Origin: Arthrobacter sp. cf158
GTDB taxonomy: Bacteria > Actinomycetota > Actinomycetes > Actinomycetales > Micrococcaceae
Reading direction: 5' to 3'
DNA: 64,000 nucleotides
Assembly: GCF_900106835.1 (NCBI RefSeq)
Contig: NZ_FNNR01000002.1
Location: forward strand, 124,001-188,000
The position numbers were made by a program, and so were the translations under genes. This document shows positions 43,817 through 53,091 of this stretch, piece after piece (the stretch's first letter is position 1; every line of letters starts with the position of its first letter). The notes below the pieces were generated by a model. The model searched no databases, had not been told where the DNA came from, and saw only the letters and a list, made by a program, of their open reading frames with translations.

Positions 43817-43847
43817 TCCTCAGGATCTGAACTTGCCTTAGGGCATC

Positions 43848-43876
43848 GGGGGTCCGGCCACAGCGCCGGGCCCCCC
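43848..43876 (+). other. Intercistronic GC hairpin between oppA and oppB
   Basis: GGGGG-T-CCGGC pairs with GCCGG-G-CCCCC around a 6-nt loop, without a T-run. It lies in the 124-bp gap after the binding-protein gene. Such hairpins usually protect the upstream message or partly stop transcription, giving more binding protein than permease. Confidence 0.65.
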
Positions 43877-43940
43877 TTGCTTGCTTGGCAGGAAGGCACA
43901 CATGACACAGCAACACCCGACCAACGGAGAGGGGTGACCC

Positions 43941-44870
43941 GTGGTTCGCTTCATCTTCCGTAGGCTCCTCCAGGTCATCCCGGTATTCCTGGGGACCACG
44001 CTCCTCGTGTACTACATGGTCTTCGCACTACCCGGCGACCCTATTGCTGCCCTCTTCGGGGATCGCCAGCCACCGCAGAGCGTCATCGACGCTCTCAGGG
44101 CCCAGTACAACCTGGACCAGCCATTCTGGGTTCAATACGGGCTCTTCATCAAGAACTTGTTCACGTTCAACCTTGGCGTCGACTTCACCCAGCAGCCAAT
44201 TGCCGATTCCCTGGCAAGGGCGTTCCCTGTCACGGCAATGCTCGCCATTGAAGCCCTGATTATCCAGGCCGTGTTTGGCATCGCCTTCGGCGTCTTCGCG
44301 GGCCTCAAAAAGGGCAAGCTCTTCGACTCCACCGTTCTGGTCGTTTCGCTCCTGGTGATCGCAGTCCCGACTTTCGTTCTGGGCTTCGTTTTCCAGCTTG
44401 TGTTCGGTGTCCAGCTCGGCTGGGCCAAACCTACTGTGGGCGCTAACGCCGACTGGGGCAACCTGATCCTCCCCGCCGTCGTGCTGGGACTGGTGTCCTT
44501 CGCGTACGTGCTGCGCCTGACCCGCGCCTCCGTCAGCGAGAACATGAATGCGGACTACGTGCGTACGGCAACAGCAAAGGGCCTTTCGCGTCCCCGAGTC
44601 GTGATGGCCCACATCCTCAGGAACTCGTTGATCCCCGTCGTGACCTACCTGGGTGCCAACCTGGGTGGACTCATGGGTGGTGCCATCGTTACCGAGGGTA
44701 TTTTCAACGTCCCTGGAGTGGGTAACAAGCTCTTCCAGGCCATTCAGCGCAGCGAGGGTCCAACCATCGTCGCGATTGTGAGTGTCCTGGTTCTAGTCTT
44801 TGTCATTACCAACCTTCTGGTTGACCTCCTGTACGCCTGGCTTGACCCGAGGATCCGCTATGACCAGTAA
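43941..44870 (+). CDS. oppB: Oligopeptide/dipeptide ABC transporter permease (DppB/OppB)
   Basis: A 309-aa permease with six helices. The start FIFRRLLQVIPVFLGTTLLV is typical; the coupling motif is TATAKGLSRPRVVMAHILRN (about 210-230), and EGIFNVPGVGNKLFQAI follows. The GTG at 43941 has GGAGAGGGG upstream. Its last 11 nt overlap the next permease gene. Confidence 0.94.
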   Translation: MVRFIFRRLLQVIPVFLGTTLLVYYMVFALPGDPIAALFGDRQPPQSVIDALRAQYNLDQPFWVQYGLFIKNLFTFNLGVDFTQQPIADSLARAFPVTAMLAIEALIIQAVFGIAFGVFAGLKKGKLFDSTVLVVSLLVIAVPTFVLGFVFQLVFGVQLGWAKPTVGANADWGNLILPAVVLGLVSFAYVLRLTRASVSENMNADYVRTATAKGLSRPRVVMAHILRNSLIPVVTYLGANLGGLMGGAIVTEGIFNVPGVGNKLFQAIQRSEGPTIVAIVSVLVLVFVITNLLVDLLYAWLDPRIRYDQ

Positions 44871-45804
44871 TACTGAACACTTCGTGGCTCCCGTAGAGGA
44901 GACGCCGCTTCTGGCCACTGACGCTGTCAAAACAGATCAGGCGCCTCTGAGCCTCTGGGCCGATGCGTGGCGGAAGCTTCGCCGCCGGCCCATGTTCATC
45001 GTCTCCTCGCTGCTGATCCTGCTCTTGGTGATCGTCGCGGTCTTCCCGGGACTTTTCACCAGCGTGGAACCCAATAACGACTGCCAACTGGCCAACTCCG
45101 AAGGTGCGCCCACTGCCGGGCACCCGCTGGGGTTCACCCTGCAAGGCTGCGACGTTTATTCCCGCGTGATCCACGGTACGCAGGCTTCCTTGTCTGTCGG
45201 TGTGTTGTCCGTGCTGGCCGTAGTACTCATTGGCGTCACCCTTGGTGCGCTGGCCGGTTACTACGGCGGCTGGCTGGACTCAGTCCTGGCACGTCTCGGC
45301 GATATTTTCTTCGCGTTGCCCATCATCCTCGGCGCACTTGTTATCACCCAGCTGCCTTTGTTCCGCGAGAACAGGAGCGTGTGGACGGTGGTCTTGACGA
45401 TATCCCTGCTTGCGTGGCCTCAAATGGCGCGCATCACCAGAGGTGCCGTCATCGAGGTGCGCAATGCGGACTTTGTCACTGCGGCCCGATCGCTGGGAGT
45501 CTCCAAGTTTGGTGCCCTGGTCAAACATGCGCTGCCCAACGCTTTGGCTCCCGTCATTGTCTTGGCCACGCTGGAACTGGGCGTGTTCATCGTCCTGGAA
45601 GCCACTCTGTCCTTCCTGGGTGTCGGTCTGCCCGGCAGCGTGATGTCGTGGGGTAACGACATCTCAGCGGCCAACGCGTCCATCCGCACCAACCCGGGAA
45701 TTCTGCTTTACCCGGCAGCCGCCCTGTCCATCACCGTCCTGAGCTTCATCATGCTTGGCGACGCCGTCCGCGATGCTCTTGATCCCAAGAGCCGTCAGCG
45801 CTAA
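44860..45804 (+). CDS. oppC: Oligopeptide/dipeptide ABC transporter permease (DppC/OppC)
   Basis: A 314-aa permease. The N-terminal cytoplasmic part precedes LADAWRKLRRRPMFIVSSLL-type family sequence; the coupling motif is TAARSLGVSKFGALVKHALP, then EATLSFLGVGLPGSVMSWGN. A predicted extracytoplasmic loop with two Cys (DCQL and GCDVYSRV) is typical. The start overlaps oppB and an AAGGAGG follows for the ATPase gene. Confidence 0.94.
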   Translation: MTSNTEHFVAPVEETPLLATDAVKTDQAPLSLWADAWRKLRRRPMFIVSSLLILLLVIVAVFPGLFTSVEPNNDCQLANSEGAPTAGHPLGFTLQGCDVYSRVIHGTQASLSVGVLSVLAVVLIGVTLGALAGYYGGWLDSVLARLGDIFFALPIILGALVITQLPLFRENRSVWTVVLTISLLAWPQMARITRGAVIEVRNADFVTAARSLGVSKFGALVKHALPNALAPVIVLATLELGVFIVLEATLSFLGVGLPGSVMSWGNDISAANASIRTNPGILLYPAAALSITVLSFIMLGDAVRDALDPKSRQR

Positions 45805-45814
45805 GGAGGCGAAC

Positions 45815-47524
45815 ATGACTTCTGCCAACATCAGAATTGATGAAGCCACGGCACCAGTACGGCCCATCCTGGAGATCAAGGACCTGGCCATCACCTTCAA
45901 GACCGGTTCCGGTGAGGTCAAGGCGGTTAAGAACGCCCACTTGTCCATCATGCCGGGCGAAACGGTCGCCATTGTGGGGGAGTCGGGTTCTGGAAAGTCG
46001 ACGACGGCGCTGGCCGCCATTGGCCTCCTGCCCAACAACGGTCGAGTCTCGGGCGGTCAGATTCTGCTCGACGGCGAGGACATCGCCCACGCGTCGGAAA
46101 AGCGCATGATCGAACTCCGTGGCAGCCACATCGGCATGGTTCCGCAAGACCCCATGTCCAACCTGAACCCGGTATGGAAGATCGGCTACCAGGTACGGGA
46201 GACCTTGAAGGCCAATGGTCGTCCGGACGGCCCCGAGGACGTAGCCCGCGTCCTGGCGGAAGCCGGCCTACCGGATGCTGCGCGGCGTGCCAAGCAGTAT
46301 CCACATGAGTTTTCCGGTGGCATGCGCCAGCGCGCGCTCATCGCCATTGGCCTCAGCTGCCAGCCCAAGCTTCTGATTGCTGACGAGCCAACCTCTGCGT
46401 TGGACGTTACGGTGCAGCGCCGGATCCTGGATCACCTGGACAAGATGACCACTGAGCTGGGTACTTCCGTATTGCTCATCACCCACGACCTCGGCCTTGC
46501 AGCTGAACGCGCGGACAAGGTCATCGTCATGTACCAGGGGAACGTTGTGGAAGCAGGTCCCTCGTTGGATCTGCTGCGCAATCCCCAGCACCCGTACACC
46601 CGTCGCCTTGTCGAATCGGCACCTTCCCTGGCGTCGCGACGTATCCAGGTGGCTAAAGAGCAGGGCGTGGAAGCCGGTGATCTGCTGGCACCTGTAGCGG
46701 CCGCGAAGGATCGCTCCCAGGATGAGGTTCTGCAGATCAAGAACCTGCGCAAGATCTACAAACTGCGTCAGGGACTCGGCCAGACGTCCGATTTCGCGGC
46801 TGTTGACGATGTCAGTTTCAGCGTCAAGCGCGGAACAACCACGGCAATTGTGGGCGAGTCCGGTTCGGGCAAGTCAACTGTCGCCAAGATGGTTCTGCAG
46901 CTGGAAAAGCCCACTGAGGGCCAGATCGTCTTTGACGGTGTGGACACAGCGGGGCTGAAGGGCAAGGAACTCTTTAAGTTCCGTCGCCGTGTGCAGCCCA
47001 TTTTCCAGGACCCGTATGGTTCCCTGGACCCGATGTACAACATCTTCAGGACCATCGAAGAACCGTTGCGTGTGCACAAGATCGGTAATGCGGCCAGCCG
47101 TGAAAAGAAGGTTCGGGAATTGCTGGACCAGGTAGCCCTGCCGCAGTCCATGATGCAGCGGTACCCCAACGAGCTCTCAGGTGGTCAGCGTCAGCGCATC
47201 GCGATCGCACGGGCCTTGGCCTTGGATCCCGAAGTGATCATCTGTGATGAGGCTGTCTCAGCACTCGACGTTCTGGTCCAAGCGCAGGTGCTCAACCTGC
47301 TGGCTGACCTTCAGGACAACCTGGGCTTGACGTACTTGTTCATCACGCACGACCTCGCGGTAGTGCGCCAGATCGCGGATCACGTCTGCGTCATGGAAAA
47401 GGGCAAGCTCGTGGAAACGGGCAGCACGGATGATGTCTTTGACAATCCCCGTGAGGCCTACACCCAGGCTCTCCTGGATGCTATCCCCGGTGGTTCGCTG
47501 CTGCTGCCGCCTGCGGTGGCCTGA
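45815..47524 (+). CDS. oppD: Fused dipeptide ABC transporter ATPase (DppD-DppF type)
   Basis: A 569-aa double ATPase: both nucleotide-binding domains are in one chain. Domain 1 has IVGESGSGKSTT (about 54-64), FSGGMRQRALIAIGL and LLIADEPTSALDVTVQ; domain 2 has a second IVGESGSGKSTVAKMV, QPIFQDPYGSLDPM, LSGGQRQRIAIARAL and IICDEAVSALDVLVQ. Fusion fixes a 1:1 ratio. AAGGAGG 7 nt upstream supports the start. A perfect terminator hairpin follows. Confidence 0.94.
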   Translation: MTSANIRIDEATAPVRPILEIKDLAITFKTGSGEVKAVKNAHLSIMPGETVAIVGESGSGKSTTALAAIGLLPNNGRVSGGQILLDGEDIAHASEKRMIELRGSHIGMVPQDPMSNLNPVWKIGYQVRETLKANGRPDGPEDVARVLAEAGLPDAARRAKQYPHEFSGGMRQRALIAIGLSCQPKLLIADEPTSALDVTVQRRILDHLDKMTTELGTSVLLITHDLGLAAERADKVIVMYQGNVVEAGPSLDLLRNPQHPYTRRLVESAPSLASRRIQVAKEQGVEAGDLLAPVAAAKDRSQDEVLQIKNLRKIYKLRQGLGQTSDFAAVDDVSFSVKRGTTTAIVGESGSGKSTVAKMVLQLEKPTEGQIVFDGVDTAGLKGKELFKFRRRVQPIFQDPYGSLDPMYNIFRTIEEPLRVHKIGNAASREKKVRELLDQVALPQSMMQRYPNELSGGQRQRIAIARALALDPEVIICDEAVSALDVLVQAQVLNLLADLQDNLGLTYLFITHDLAVVRQIADHVCVMEKGKLVETGSTDDVFDNPREAYTQALLDAIPGGSLLLPPAVA

Positions 47525-47560
47525 CCCGGCGTCGTACGTTTTACCACGCGTTCAGCGCAA

Positions 47561-47594
47561 GAGCCGGTGGTTCCCACGAGGGAACTACCGGCTC
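47561..47594 (+). terminator. Terminator of the oligopeptide operon
   Basis: A 15-bp stem from GAGCCGGTGGTTCCC with one G-T pair and loop ACGA starts 37 nt after the ATPase stop. Confidence 0.85.
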
Positions 47595-47696
47595 TAGCCG
47601 TTTAACACATTTGTTGTGGGGCCTGCTTTGCGCGCCAAAGAGCGCAGTAAGCGCGCAGAGCGGACCCCGCAACGCCCGTTATGACGACGCCGCGGG

Positions 47697-48542
47697 CTAC
47701 TTAGCTGGCTCGGAAGTGTCCTGACGGGCCGTGAGGCCCAGGGCCGTGAGCTGGCCCGCCAGGATTGCACCAAGCTTGCTGTGTCCTGAGGGCTTCAGGT
47801 GCACGCCATCCTGGAGATCACCCACTGCGTCGTACCGGGTGAGCCAGTCGCCCGTACTGACGAACGGGATGCTGTGTTTGGCTGCGACCCGGCCCAACAG
47901 GGCATCCACTTCGGTGCGGCGGCCGCCTCCGTTGCTTGCACCGCGTGCCAAGGTGCCGATCATGGCGAGCTGGGCGCCGGGGTAGCGCTTCTTCAGCGCT
48001 GCCAGCAAGCGGTCTGCGTTGCTCGTGATCTGAGTATCAGTGGCTTTCTGCGAGGCATCATTACCGCCGCCCTGGACAACTATCAGGGGCGGAACGCCGT
48101 AGGGCAGGATCCAGTCGCCACGCTGCATCGCGTCGATGTAGTTGCCCGTCTTGCCGTTGGAAGCCACGAATCCCGTGCCGCCCATGCCCACAACGTGCAG
48201 CTTGTATCCCAAAGCTGCAATGCCTTGCTGGGGCCAGGAATCTTTTGGCATCGCCTGAGAGTCGCCGATCAGCACCGCGGTGTGGCGAACGTCAGCCAGC
48301 ACCACTTCGTTGCGGTTGTTGGCAGGGTTCTTGTATAGCGATCCCACGGGCAAATCCAGTGAGCTGGGTGTGGGCGCAGCTTGGAGCGGCTTGCCGGCTG
48401 CGGCCGTCTGGGCAGGAGCGGGCGCGGCTGAGCGCGTGGGGACGGGTACTGTGGTGGCTTGGTTTGCTCCGCAGCCCACCGACAGAACGCCCACGGCGAT
48501 CAAAGGTGCGAGCATGCGGATCGCGGCCGAGGCTTTGCGCAT
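47697..48542 (-). CDS. SGNH/GDSL hydrolase-type lipoprotein
   Basis: A 281-aa secreted lipoprotein. The signal peptide ends in VGVLSVGC (Cys24), then an Ala/Pro/Thr linker. The SGNH blocks are present: TAVLIGDSQAM (nucleophile Ser), GMGGTGF, VVQGGGNDAS and DGVHLKPSGHSKLG (catalytic Asp and His). It probably removes acyl or acetyl groups from a cell-surface glycan or lipid; the target is unknown. The ATG of MRKASA gives a proper n-region. Confidence 0.85.
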   Translation of the reverse strand: MRKASAAIRMLAPLIAVGVLSVGCGANQATTVPVPTRSAAPAPAQTAAAGKPLQAAPTPSSLDLPVGSLYKNPANNRNEVVLADVRHTAVLIGDSQAMPKDSWPQQGIAALGYKLHVVGMGGTGFVASNGKTGNYIDAMQRGDWILPYGVPPLIVVQGGGNDASQKATDTQITSNADRLLAALKKRYPGAQLAMIGTLARGASNGGGRRTEVDALLGRVAAKHSIPFVSTGDWLTRYDAVGDLQDGVHLKPSGHSKLGAILAGQLTALGLTARQDTSEPAK

Positions 48543-48825
48543 CGTGTGGTCTCCGTGTGGCACTGGTTCTGCAGCAATCATGGGGCACGAAGCCGGGAAA
48601 ATCCAGCATCTGGACTTGCGGTTACAAAAGCGTAATGACATGTGAGCCGCACCACATCCCGGACGAGAATGGCTTGCTTTTTAGGCTCAGAAATGCAACT
48701 GCGTTTAGACTGGATGCAGGTGCCCTGTGTCCCGGGGTCTTTTCGCTGTGTGTTCCGATCAAGTAGATCAGGTATGCGCGCGGATACAAACAGCTGACTT
48801 CACCACTGAAACGAGTCATTAACGC

Positions 48826-50742
48826 ATGTCTGAAACCATCACCAACACTGCGTCGCGGAGCGATCTGCGCAACGTCGCGATCGTCGCACACGTTGACCAC
48901 GGTAAGACCACCCTGGTCGACGCCATGCTCAAGCAGACCAACTCCTTCGCTTCCCACGGTGAGGTTGAGGACCGCGTCATGGACTCCGGTGACCTGGAGC
49001 GCGAAAAGGGCATCACCATCCTCGCCAAGAACACCACGGTTGCCTACAACGGCCCGTCGTCCAACGGCGAGACCATCACCATCAACGTCATTGACACCCC
49101 CGGCCACGCCGACTTCGGTGGCGAGGTAGAGCGCGGTCTCTCCATGGTTGATGGAGTTGTCCTGCTGGTTGACTCCTCCGAGGGTCCGCTGCCCCAGACC
49201 CGCTTCGTGCTCCGCAAGGCCCTTGCCGCGCACCTGCCGGTTATCCTCCTGGTCAACAAGACCGACCGTCCCGACGCCCGCATCGACGAGGTTGTCCACG
49301 AGTCCATGGACCTGCTCCTTGGCCTCGCTTCGGACCTCGCGGACGAAGTTCCGGACCTGGACCTGGACAAGGTCCTCGAGGTTCCCGTTGTCTACGCAGC
49401 CGCCAAGGTTGGCCGCGCATCCCTGGACCAGCCAGCCAACGGCTCGGCCCCGGAGAATGAGGACCTTGAGCCCCTCTTCAAGACCATCATCGAGCACATC
49501 CCCGCTCCGACGTACAACCCGGACGGCGTGCTGCAGGCACATGTGACCAACCTGGACGCCTCGCCGTTCCTTGGCCGCCTCGCCCTGCTCCGCATCTACA
49601 ACGGCACGCTCCGCAAGGGTCAGACCGTTGCTTGGGCACGCGCAAACGGTGAGCTCAAGAACGTCAAGATCACCGAACTGCTGGCCACCAAGGCACTCAC
49701 CCGTGTTCCTGCCGAATCGGCCGGTCCCGGTGAAATCGTGGCTGTCGCCGGCATCGAGGAGATCACCATCGGTGAAACCCTCACGGATGCCGAGAACCCG
49801 CAGCCGCTGCCGCTGATCACCGTGGACGATCCCGCGATCTCCATGACCATTGGTATCAACACCTCGCCGCTGGCCGGCAAGGTCAAGGGCGCCAAGGTCA
49901 CCGCCCGCCAGGTGAAGGATCGCCTGGACAAGGAACTGATCGGTAACGTGTCCATCAAGGTTCTCCCCACCGAGCGTCCCGACGCCTGGGAAGTTCAGGG
50001 CCGTGGTGAGCTCGCGCTGGCCATCCTGGTTGAGCAGATGCGCCGTGAAGGCTTCGAGCTGACCGTGGGCAAGCCGCAGGTTGTCACCAAGACCATCGAC
50101 GGCAAGCTCCATGAGCCGATGGAACACATGACCATCGACGTGCCGGAAGAGTACCTCGGTGCTGTCACGCAGCTCATGGCTGCCCGCAAGGGCCGCATGA
50201 CCAACATGGCCAACCACGGTACCGGCTGGTGCCGCATGGAGTTCATCGTTCCTGCGCGTGGCCTGATCGGCTTCCGCACCCGGTTCCTCACGGACACCCG
50301 CGGCGCCGGTATTGCTGCTTCCATCTCCGAAGGCTACGAGCCGTGGGCCGGCCCGATCGAATACCGTACCAACGGTTCCATGATCGCCGACCGCGCCGGT
50401 GTTGTGACACCGTTCGCCATGATCAACCTGCAGGAGCGCGGTTCCTTCTTCGTGAAGCCCACCTCCGAGGTCTACGAAGGCATGATCGTGGGCGAGAACT
50501 CACGCGCTGACGACATGGACGTCAACATCACCAAGGAAAAGAAGCTCACCAACATGCGTGCGGCTTCCTCTGACACCTTCGAAAACCTGACGCCGCCGCG
50601 CGACCTGACCCTCGAAGAGTCCTTGGAATTCGCCCGCGAGGACGAGTGCGTTGAGGTCACCCCGGAATCGATCCGTATCCGTAAGGTCATCCTGGACTCC
50701 AACGAGCGCGCCAAGGCTAACCGCGCCCGCGCCAAGTCCTAG
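48826..50742 (+). CDS. typA: Translational GTPase TypA/BipA
   Basis: A 638-aa elongation-factor-like GTPase that assists 50S assembly and stress or cold growth. G1 is IVAHVDHGKTTLVDAML, G3 NVIDTPGHADFGGEVERGLS, G4 LLVNKTDRPDAR; the EF-G-like domains III and V follow (EMLGAV-like VPEEYLGAVTQLMAARKGRM) and the BipA-specific C-terminus has DDMDVNITKEKKLTNMRAAS. Codon use is strongly optimised. The 283-bp upstream gap has no clear gene. Confidence 0.96.
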   Translation: MSETITNTASRSDLRNVAIVAHVDHGKTTLVDAMLKQTNSFASHGEVEDRVMDSGDLEREKGITILAKNTTVAYNGPSSNGETITINVIDTPGHADFGGEVERGLSMVDGVVLLVDSSEGPLPQTRFVLRKALAAHLPVILLVNKTDRPDARIDEVVHESMDLLLGLASDLADEVPDLDLDKVLEVPVVYAAAKVGRASLDQPANGSAPENEDLEPLFKTIIEHIPAPTYNPDGVLQAHVTNLDASPFLGRLALLRIYNGTLRKGQTVAWARANGELKNVKITELLATKALTRVPAESAGPGEIVAVAGIEEITIGETLTDAENPQPLPLITVDDPAISMTIGINTSPLAGKVKGAKVTARQVKDRLDKELIGNVSIKVLPTERPDAWEVQGRGELALAILVEQMRREGFELTVGKPQVVTKTIDGKLHEPMEHMTIDVPEEYLGAVTQLMAARKGRMTNMANHGTGWCRMEFIVPARGLIGFRTRFLTDTRGAGIAASISEGYEPWAGPIEYRTNGSMIADRAGVVTPFAMINLQERGSFFVKPTSEVYEGMIVGENSRADDMDVNITKEKKLTNMRAASSDTFENLTPPRDLTLEESLEFAREDECVEVTPESIRIRKVILDSNERAKANRARAKS

Positions 50743-50775
50743 CCTGAACTGACTGACACGGTCAGGCATAGCTGA

Positions 50776-51192
50776 ATGAAGAGAGGGGTCGCCGGTACGG
50801 TCCGTGGCATCGCCACGGCCGTGCTGGCGGCTCTTTTCGTTGCTGCGGCAGGAACCGCCCTGCACCGCCAAGCGCTGCCTTGGTCCGGCGTCGAGGTCCC
50901 GTGGGGCGTAGCTGGGGCTTTGCTCCTGCTCGCGTCTGTCCAGTTGTGGCTCGCTGCCTGGTCGCGTTCGGTGGTCCCGACGGCGGTGGCCGGCGTGGTG
51001 ACTTATGCCGCCGTCGGCGTCTTCTCATCTGCAGGACCGGCCAAGCAGTTGGTGCTGGGCGACGCCGTGGGCAACGTGTGGGTGTTCGGTATCGCTGCGG
51101 TTACTGTGGTGATGCTGGTGGCAGCCAGCCGTCTCCGCGCGGGACGGCCTGCCGCCGCGGCGGTGGCGGTGGAACCTCCTTCGCCGCGATGA
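50776..51192 (+). CDS. Small integral membrane protein of unknown function (DUF6113-like)
   Basis: A 138-aa protein with four predicted helices (ATAVLAALFVAAAGTAL, WGVAGALLLLASVQLWLAA, SVVPTAVAGVVTYAAVGVF, VWVFGIAAVTVVMLVAASRL) and a short Ala/Pro tail. Position after typA and before fdxA is common in related genomes. No function is known. The last 92 nt overlap a gene on the other strand; both encode low-complexity tails there. Confidence 0.6.
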   Translation: MKRGVAGTVRGIATAVLAALFVAAAGTALHRQALPWSGVEVPWGVAGALLLLASVQLWLAAWSRSVVPTAVAGVVTYAAVGVFSSAGPAKQLVLGDAVGNVWVFGIAAVTVVMLVAASRLRAGRPAAAAVAVEPPSPR

Positions 51193-51376
51193 TCATCGCC
51201 AACGGAATTTCGACGTCGGCGTTGCGTGTTCGTATGGTGCAACTGCTCTCGCTGGCGTCCAGCAGGTAACCCAACGCGTCCGTGAGGCCGCCGTCAATTC
51301 TGTACCGGACCACCACCCGCACGCCGGGCTGTGCAGTGAGTAGGAATTGTCTGGGCGGCAAATGCGGGGGAGTCAC
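51101..51376 (-). CDS. Small SH3-like domain protein (as in the N-terminus of some actinobacterial GNATs)
   Basis: A 91-aa protein. The core GVRVVVRYRIDGGLTDALGY and IRTRNADVEIPLAMIIAAKE resembles a stand-alone copy of a beta-barrel domain found before the acetyltransferase domain in actinobacterial proteins; the tail is Pro-rich (VPPPPPRR). The GTG start has TAGTAT 6 nt upstream. It is divergent from fdxA and converges on the membrane-protein gene with a 92-nt overlap. The function is unknown. Confidence 0.6.
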   Translation of the reverse strand: MTPPHLPPRQFLLTAQPGVRVVVRYRIDGGLTDALGYLLDASESSCTIRTRNADVEIPLAMIIAAKEVPPPPPRRQAVPRGDGWLPPASPQ

Positions 51377-51382
51377 TGATTC

Positions 51383-51388
51383 ATACTA
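51383..51388 (-). promoter_or_regulatory. -10 box (TAGTAT, minus strand) for leaderless SH3-like gene
   Basis: TAGTAT is 6 nt before the GTG at 51376. Its presence is a main reason to accept this small, overlapping gene. Confidence 0.5.
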
Positions 51389-51511
51389 AGACGCGGGCTA
51401 GGTTGGCGTCAGCGCACTGTTGGATAATAGGCTCGGAAGTTGAGTGCCCGGCATGATGCCGGCAGTATTACCCCGGCCATCGCCGGGACAAACCGTGGAG
51501 AGGTCTGGGAC

Positions 51512-51838
51512 GTGACGTACGTAATCGCGCAGCCGTGTGTGGATGTCAAGGACAAGGCATGTATTGAAGAGTGCCCTGTCGACTGCATTTACGAAGGTGA
51601 GCGTTCCCTCTATATCCACCCCGATGAATGTGTCGACTGTGGTGCCTGTGAACCCGTGTGCCCTGTTGAGGCCATTTACTACGAGGATGACACCCCGGAA
51701 GAATGGGCCGACTACTACAAGGCCAATGTTGAGTTCTTCGACGACCTCGGTTCCCCGGGTGGAGCGGCCAAGATCGGCAATACGGGTAAGGACCACCCGT
51801 TCATCTCCGCACTGCCCCCGCAGAACCAAGACCACTAA
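51512..51838 (+). CDS. fdxA: Seven-iron ferredoxin
   Basis: A 108-aa ferredoxin carrying one [3Fe-4S] and one [4Fe-4S] cluster. The cysteine pattern is TYVIAQPCVDVKDKACIEECP then YIHPDECVDCGACEPVCPVEAI. The GTG at 51512 has GGAGAGG 8 nt upstream, and starting there gives the normal N-terminus; the longer frame is not used. The fdxA-dapC order is conserved in actinobacteria. Confidence 0.96.
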   Translation: MTYVIAQPCVDVKDKACIEECPVDCIYEGERSLYIHPDECVDCGACEPVCPVEAIYYEDDTPEEWADYYKANVEFFDDLGSPGGAAKIGNTGKDHPFISALPPQNQDH

Positions 51839-51852
51839 GGGCGGTTGTTTCA

Positions 51853-53001
51853 TTGATTTCCGCGGCGCCGGCTTTCGGCCTGAACCTGCCTGACTACCCG
51901 TGGGAGGCTATGGCGCCGTATGTTGCCACAGCCGCTAAACACCCCGGTGGCGCAGTGAATCTTTCCATCGGCACGCCGGTGGACCCCACTCCCGGACTCA
52001 TCCGTGAGGCCCTGGCCGCGGCCTCGGACGCCCATGGCTACCCCACGGTGCATGGCACCCAGGCCCTGCGCCAAGCCGTGGCGGACTGGTTCGCCAGCCG
52101 CCGTGGAGTGCCGGGGCTGGACCCCAAGGACGTCATGCCAACCGTCGGCTCCAAAGAGCTCGTGGCCTGGTTGCCGTTCCTGCTCGGTTTGAGTGCCGGC
52201 GATGTTGTTGTCAGGCCTACCGTTGCTTACCCGACGTACGATATCGGCGCGTCACTTGCAGGTGCCACGGCGGTTGCTGCGGATGACCTCGACGAACTTG
52301 ATGCAGCCACCCGCGCGAAGGTTCGTTTGATCTGGATCAACTCGCCCGGCAATCCCACGGGCAGCGTCCGTGATGTCGAGTCTCTCCGCAGGATCGTTGG
52401 CCAGGCCCGCGAGCTCGGCGCCGTTGTGGCTTCGGATGAGTGCTACGCCGAGCTGGGTTGGGGCGAATGGGATGCCCAACGCGGGGGGGAAGCTGTGCCC
52501 AGCATCCTGGATCCCCGGGTTACCGGTGGTTCCACCGATGGCCTGCTCTGTGTCTACTCGCTGAGCAAGCAATCCAACCTGGCCGGATATCGTGCCGCCT
52601 TCGTCGCTGGAGATTCGGCCATCATGGCCAATCTGGTCAACAGCCGCAAACACGCGGGCATGATCGTCCCTTACCCGGTGCAGGAAGCAATGCGGGTTGC
52701 CTTGGGCGACTCCGGGCACGTCCTGGCGCAGAAAGACCTGTACCGCGGCCGGCGCGAGCGAATCGTTCCCGCCCTTGAAAGCTTCGGATTGCAGATCCAG
52801 GAATCCAAGGCTGGGCTTTACCTGTGGTCCACGGCGGGCGAGGCTACTTGGGACACAGTTGCCCGTTTCGCTGAGCTTGGCATCGTGGTTGGACCCGGGG
52901 TTTTCTACGGGGATGCGGGCAACGGCTTCATCCGCGTGGCTCTGACAGGCAGTGACGAACGCATCGATGCAGCGGTTGAGCGACTTGGACACGGCGCATA
53001 A
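51853..53001 (+). CDS. dapC: N-succinyldiaminopimelate aminotransferase
   Basis: A 382-aa class I aminotransferase making N-succinyl-L,L-DAP in lysine and cell-wall synthesis. Seen are VNLSIGTPVDPTPGLIREAL, YPTVHGTQALRQAV, LIWINSPGNPTGSV, VVASDECYAELGW, the Schiff-base Lys in VYSLSKQSNLAGYRAAF and a C-terminal Arg in GFIRVALTGSDE. The start is a TTG 14 nt after fdxA. dapD and dapE lie 5-6 kb away. Confidence 0.92.
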   Translation: MISAAPAFGLNLPDYPWEAMAPYVATAAKHPGGAVNLSIGTPVDPTPGLIREALAAASDAHGYPTVHGTQALRQAVADWFASRRGVPGLDPKDVMPTVGSKELVAWLPFLLGLSAGDVVVRPTVAYPTYDIGASLAGATAVAADDLDELDAATRAKVRLIWINSPGNPTGSVRDVESLRRIVGQARELGAVVASDECYAELGWGEWDAQRGGEAVPSILDPRVTGGSTDGLLCVYSLSKQSNLAGYRAAFVAGDSAIMANLVNSRKHAGMIVPYPVQEAMRVALGDSGHVLAQKDLYRGRRERIVPALESFGLQIQESKAGLYLWSTAGEATWDTVARFAELGIVVGPGVFYGDAGNGFIRVALTGSDERIDAAVERLGHGA

Positions 53002-53035
53002 CAATGCTGTGACTTGCACCACGATTAGCGTCATT

Positions 53036-53091
53036 CCGCCAGTAACCGGACGGCACGGATTAGTTCCGCAGGGTTACTGGCGGTAGCTTTT
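53036..53091 (+). terminator. Long inverted repeat and T-run between dapC and gltA
   Basis: CCGCCAGTAACC and its exact complement GGTTACTGGCGG are 24 nt apart and followed by TAGCTTTTT. It probably ends the fdxA-dapC message. The 232-bp gap before gltA holds nothing else certain. Confidence 0.7.

Noticed and set aside
48622..50217. A 531-codon open frame antisense to typA
   Set aside because: It is an antisense shadow of a highly codon-biased gene; the sequence is low-information Val/Gly/Leu-rich with no family resemblance.
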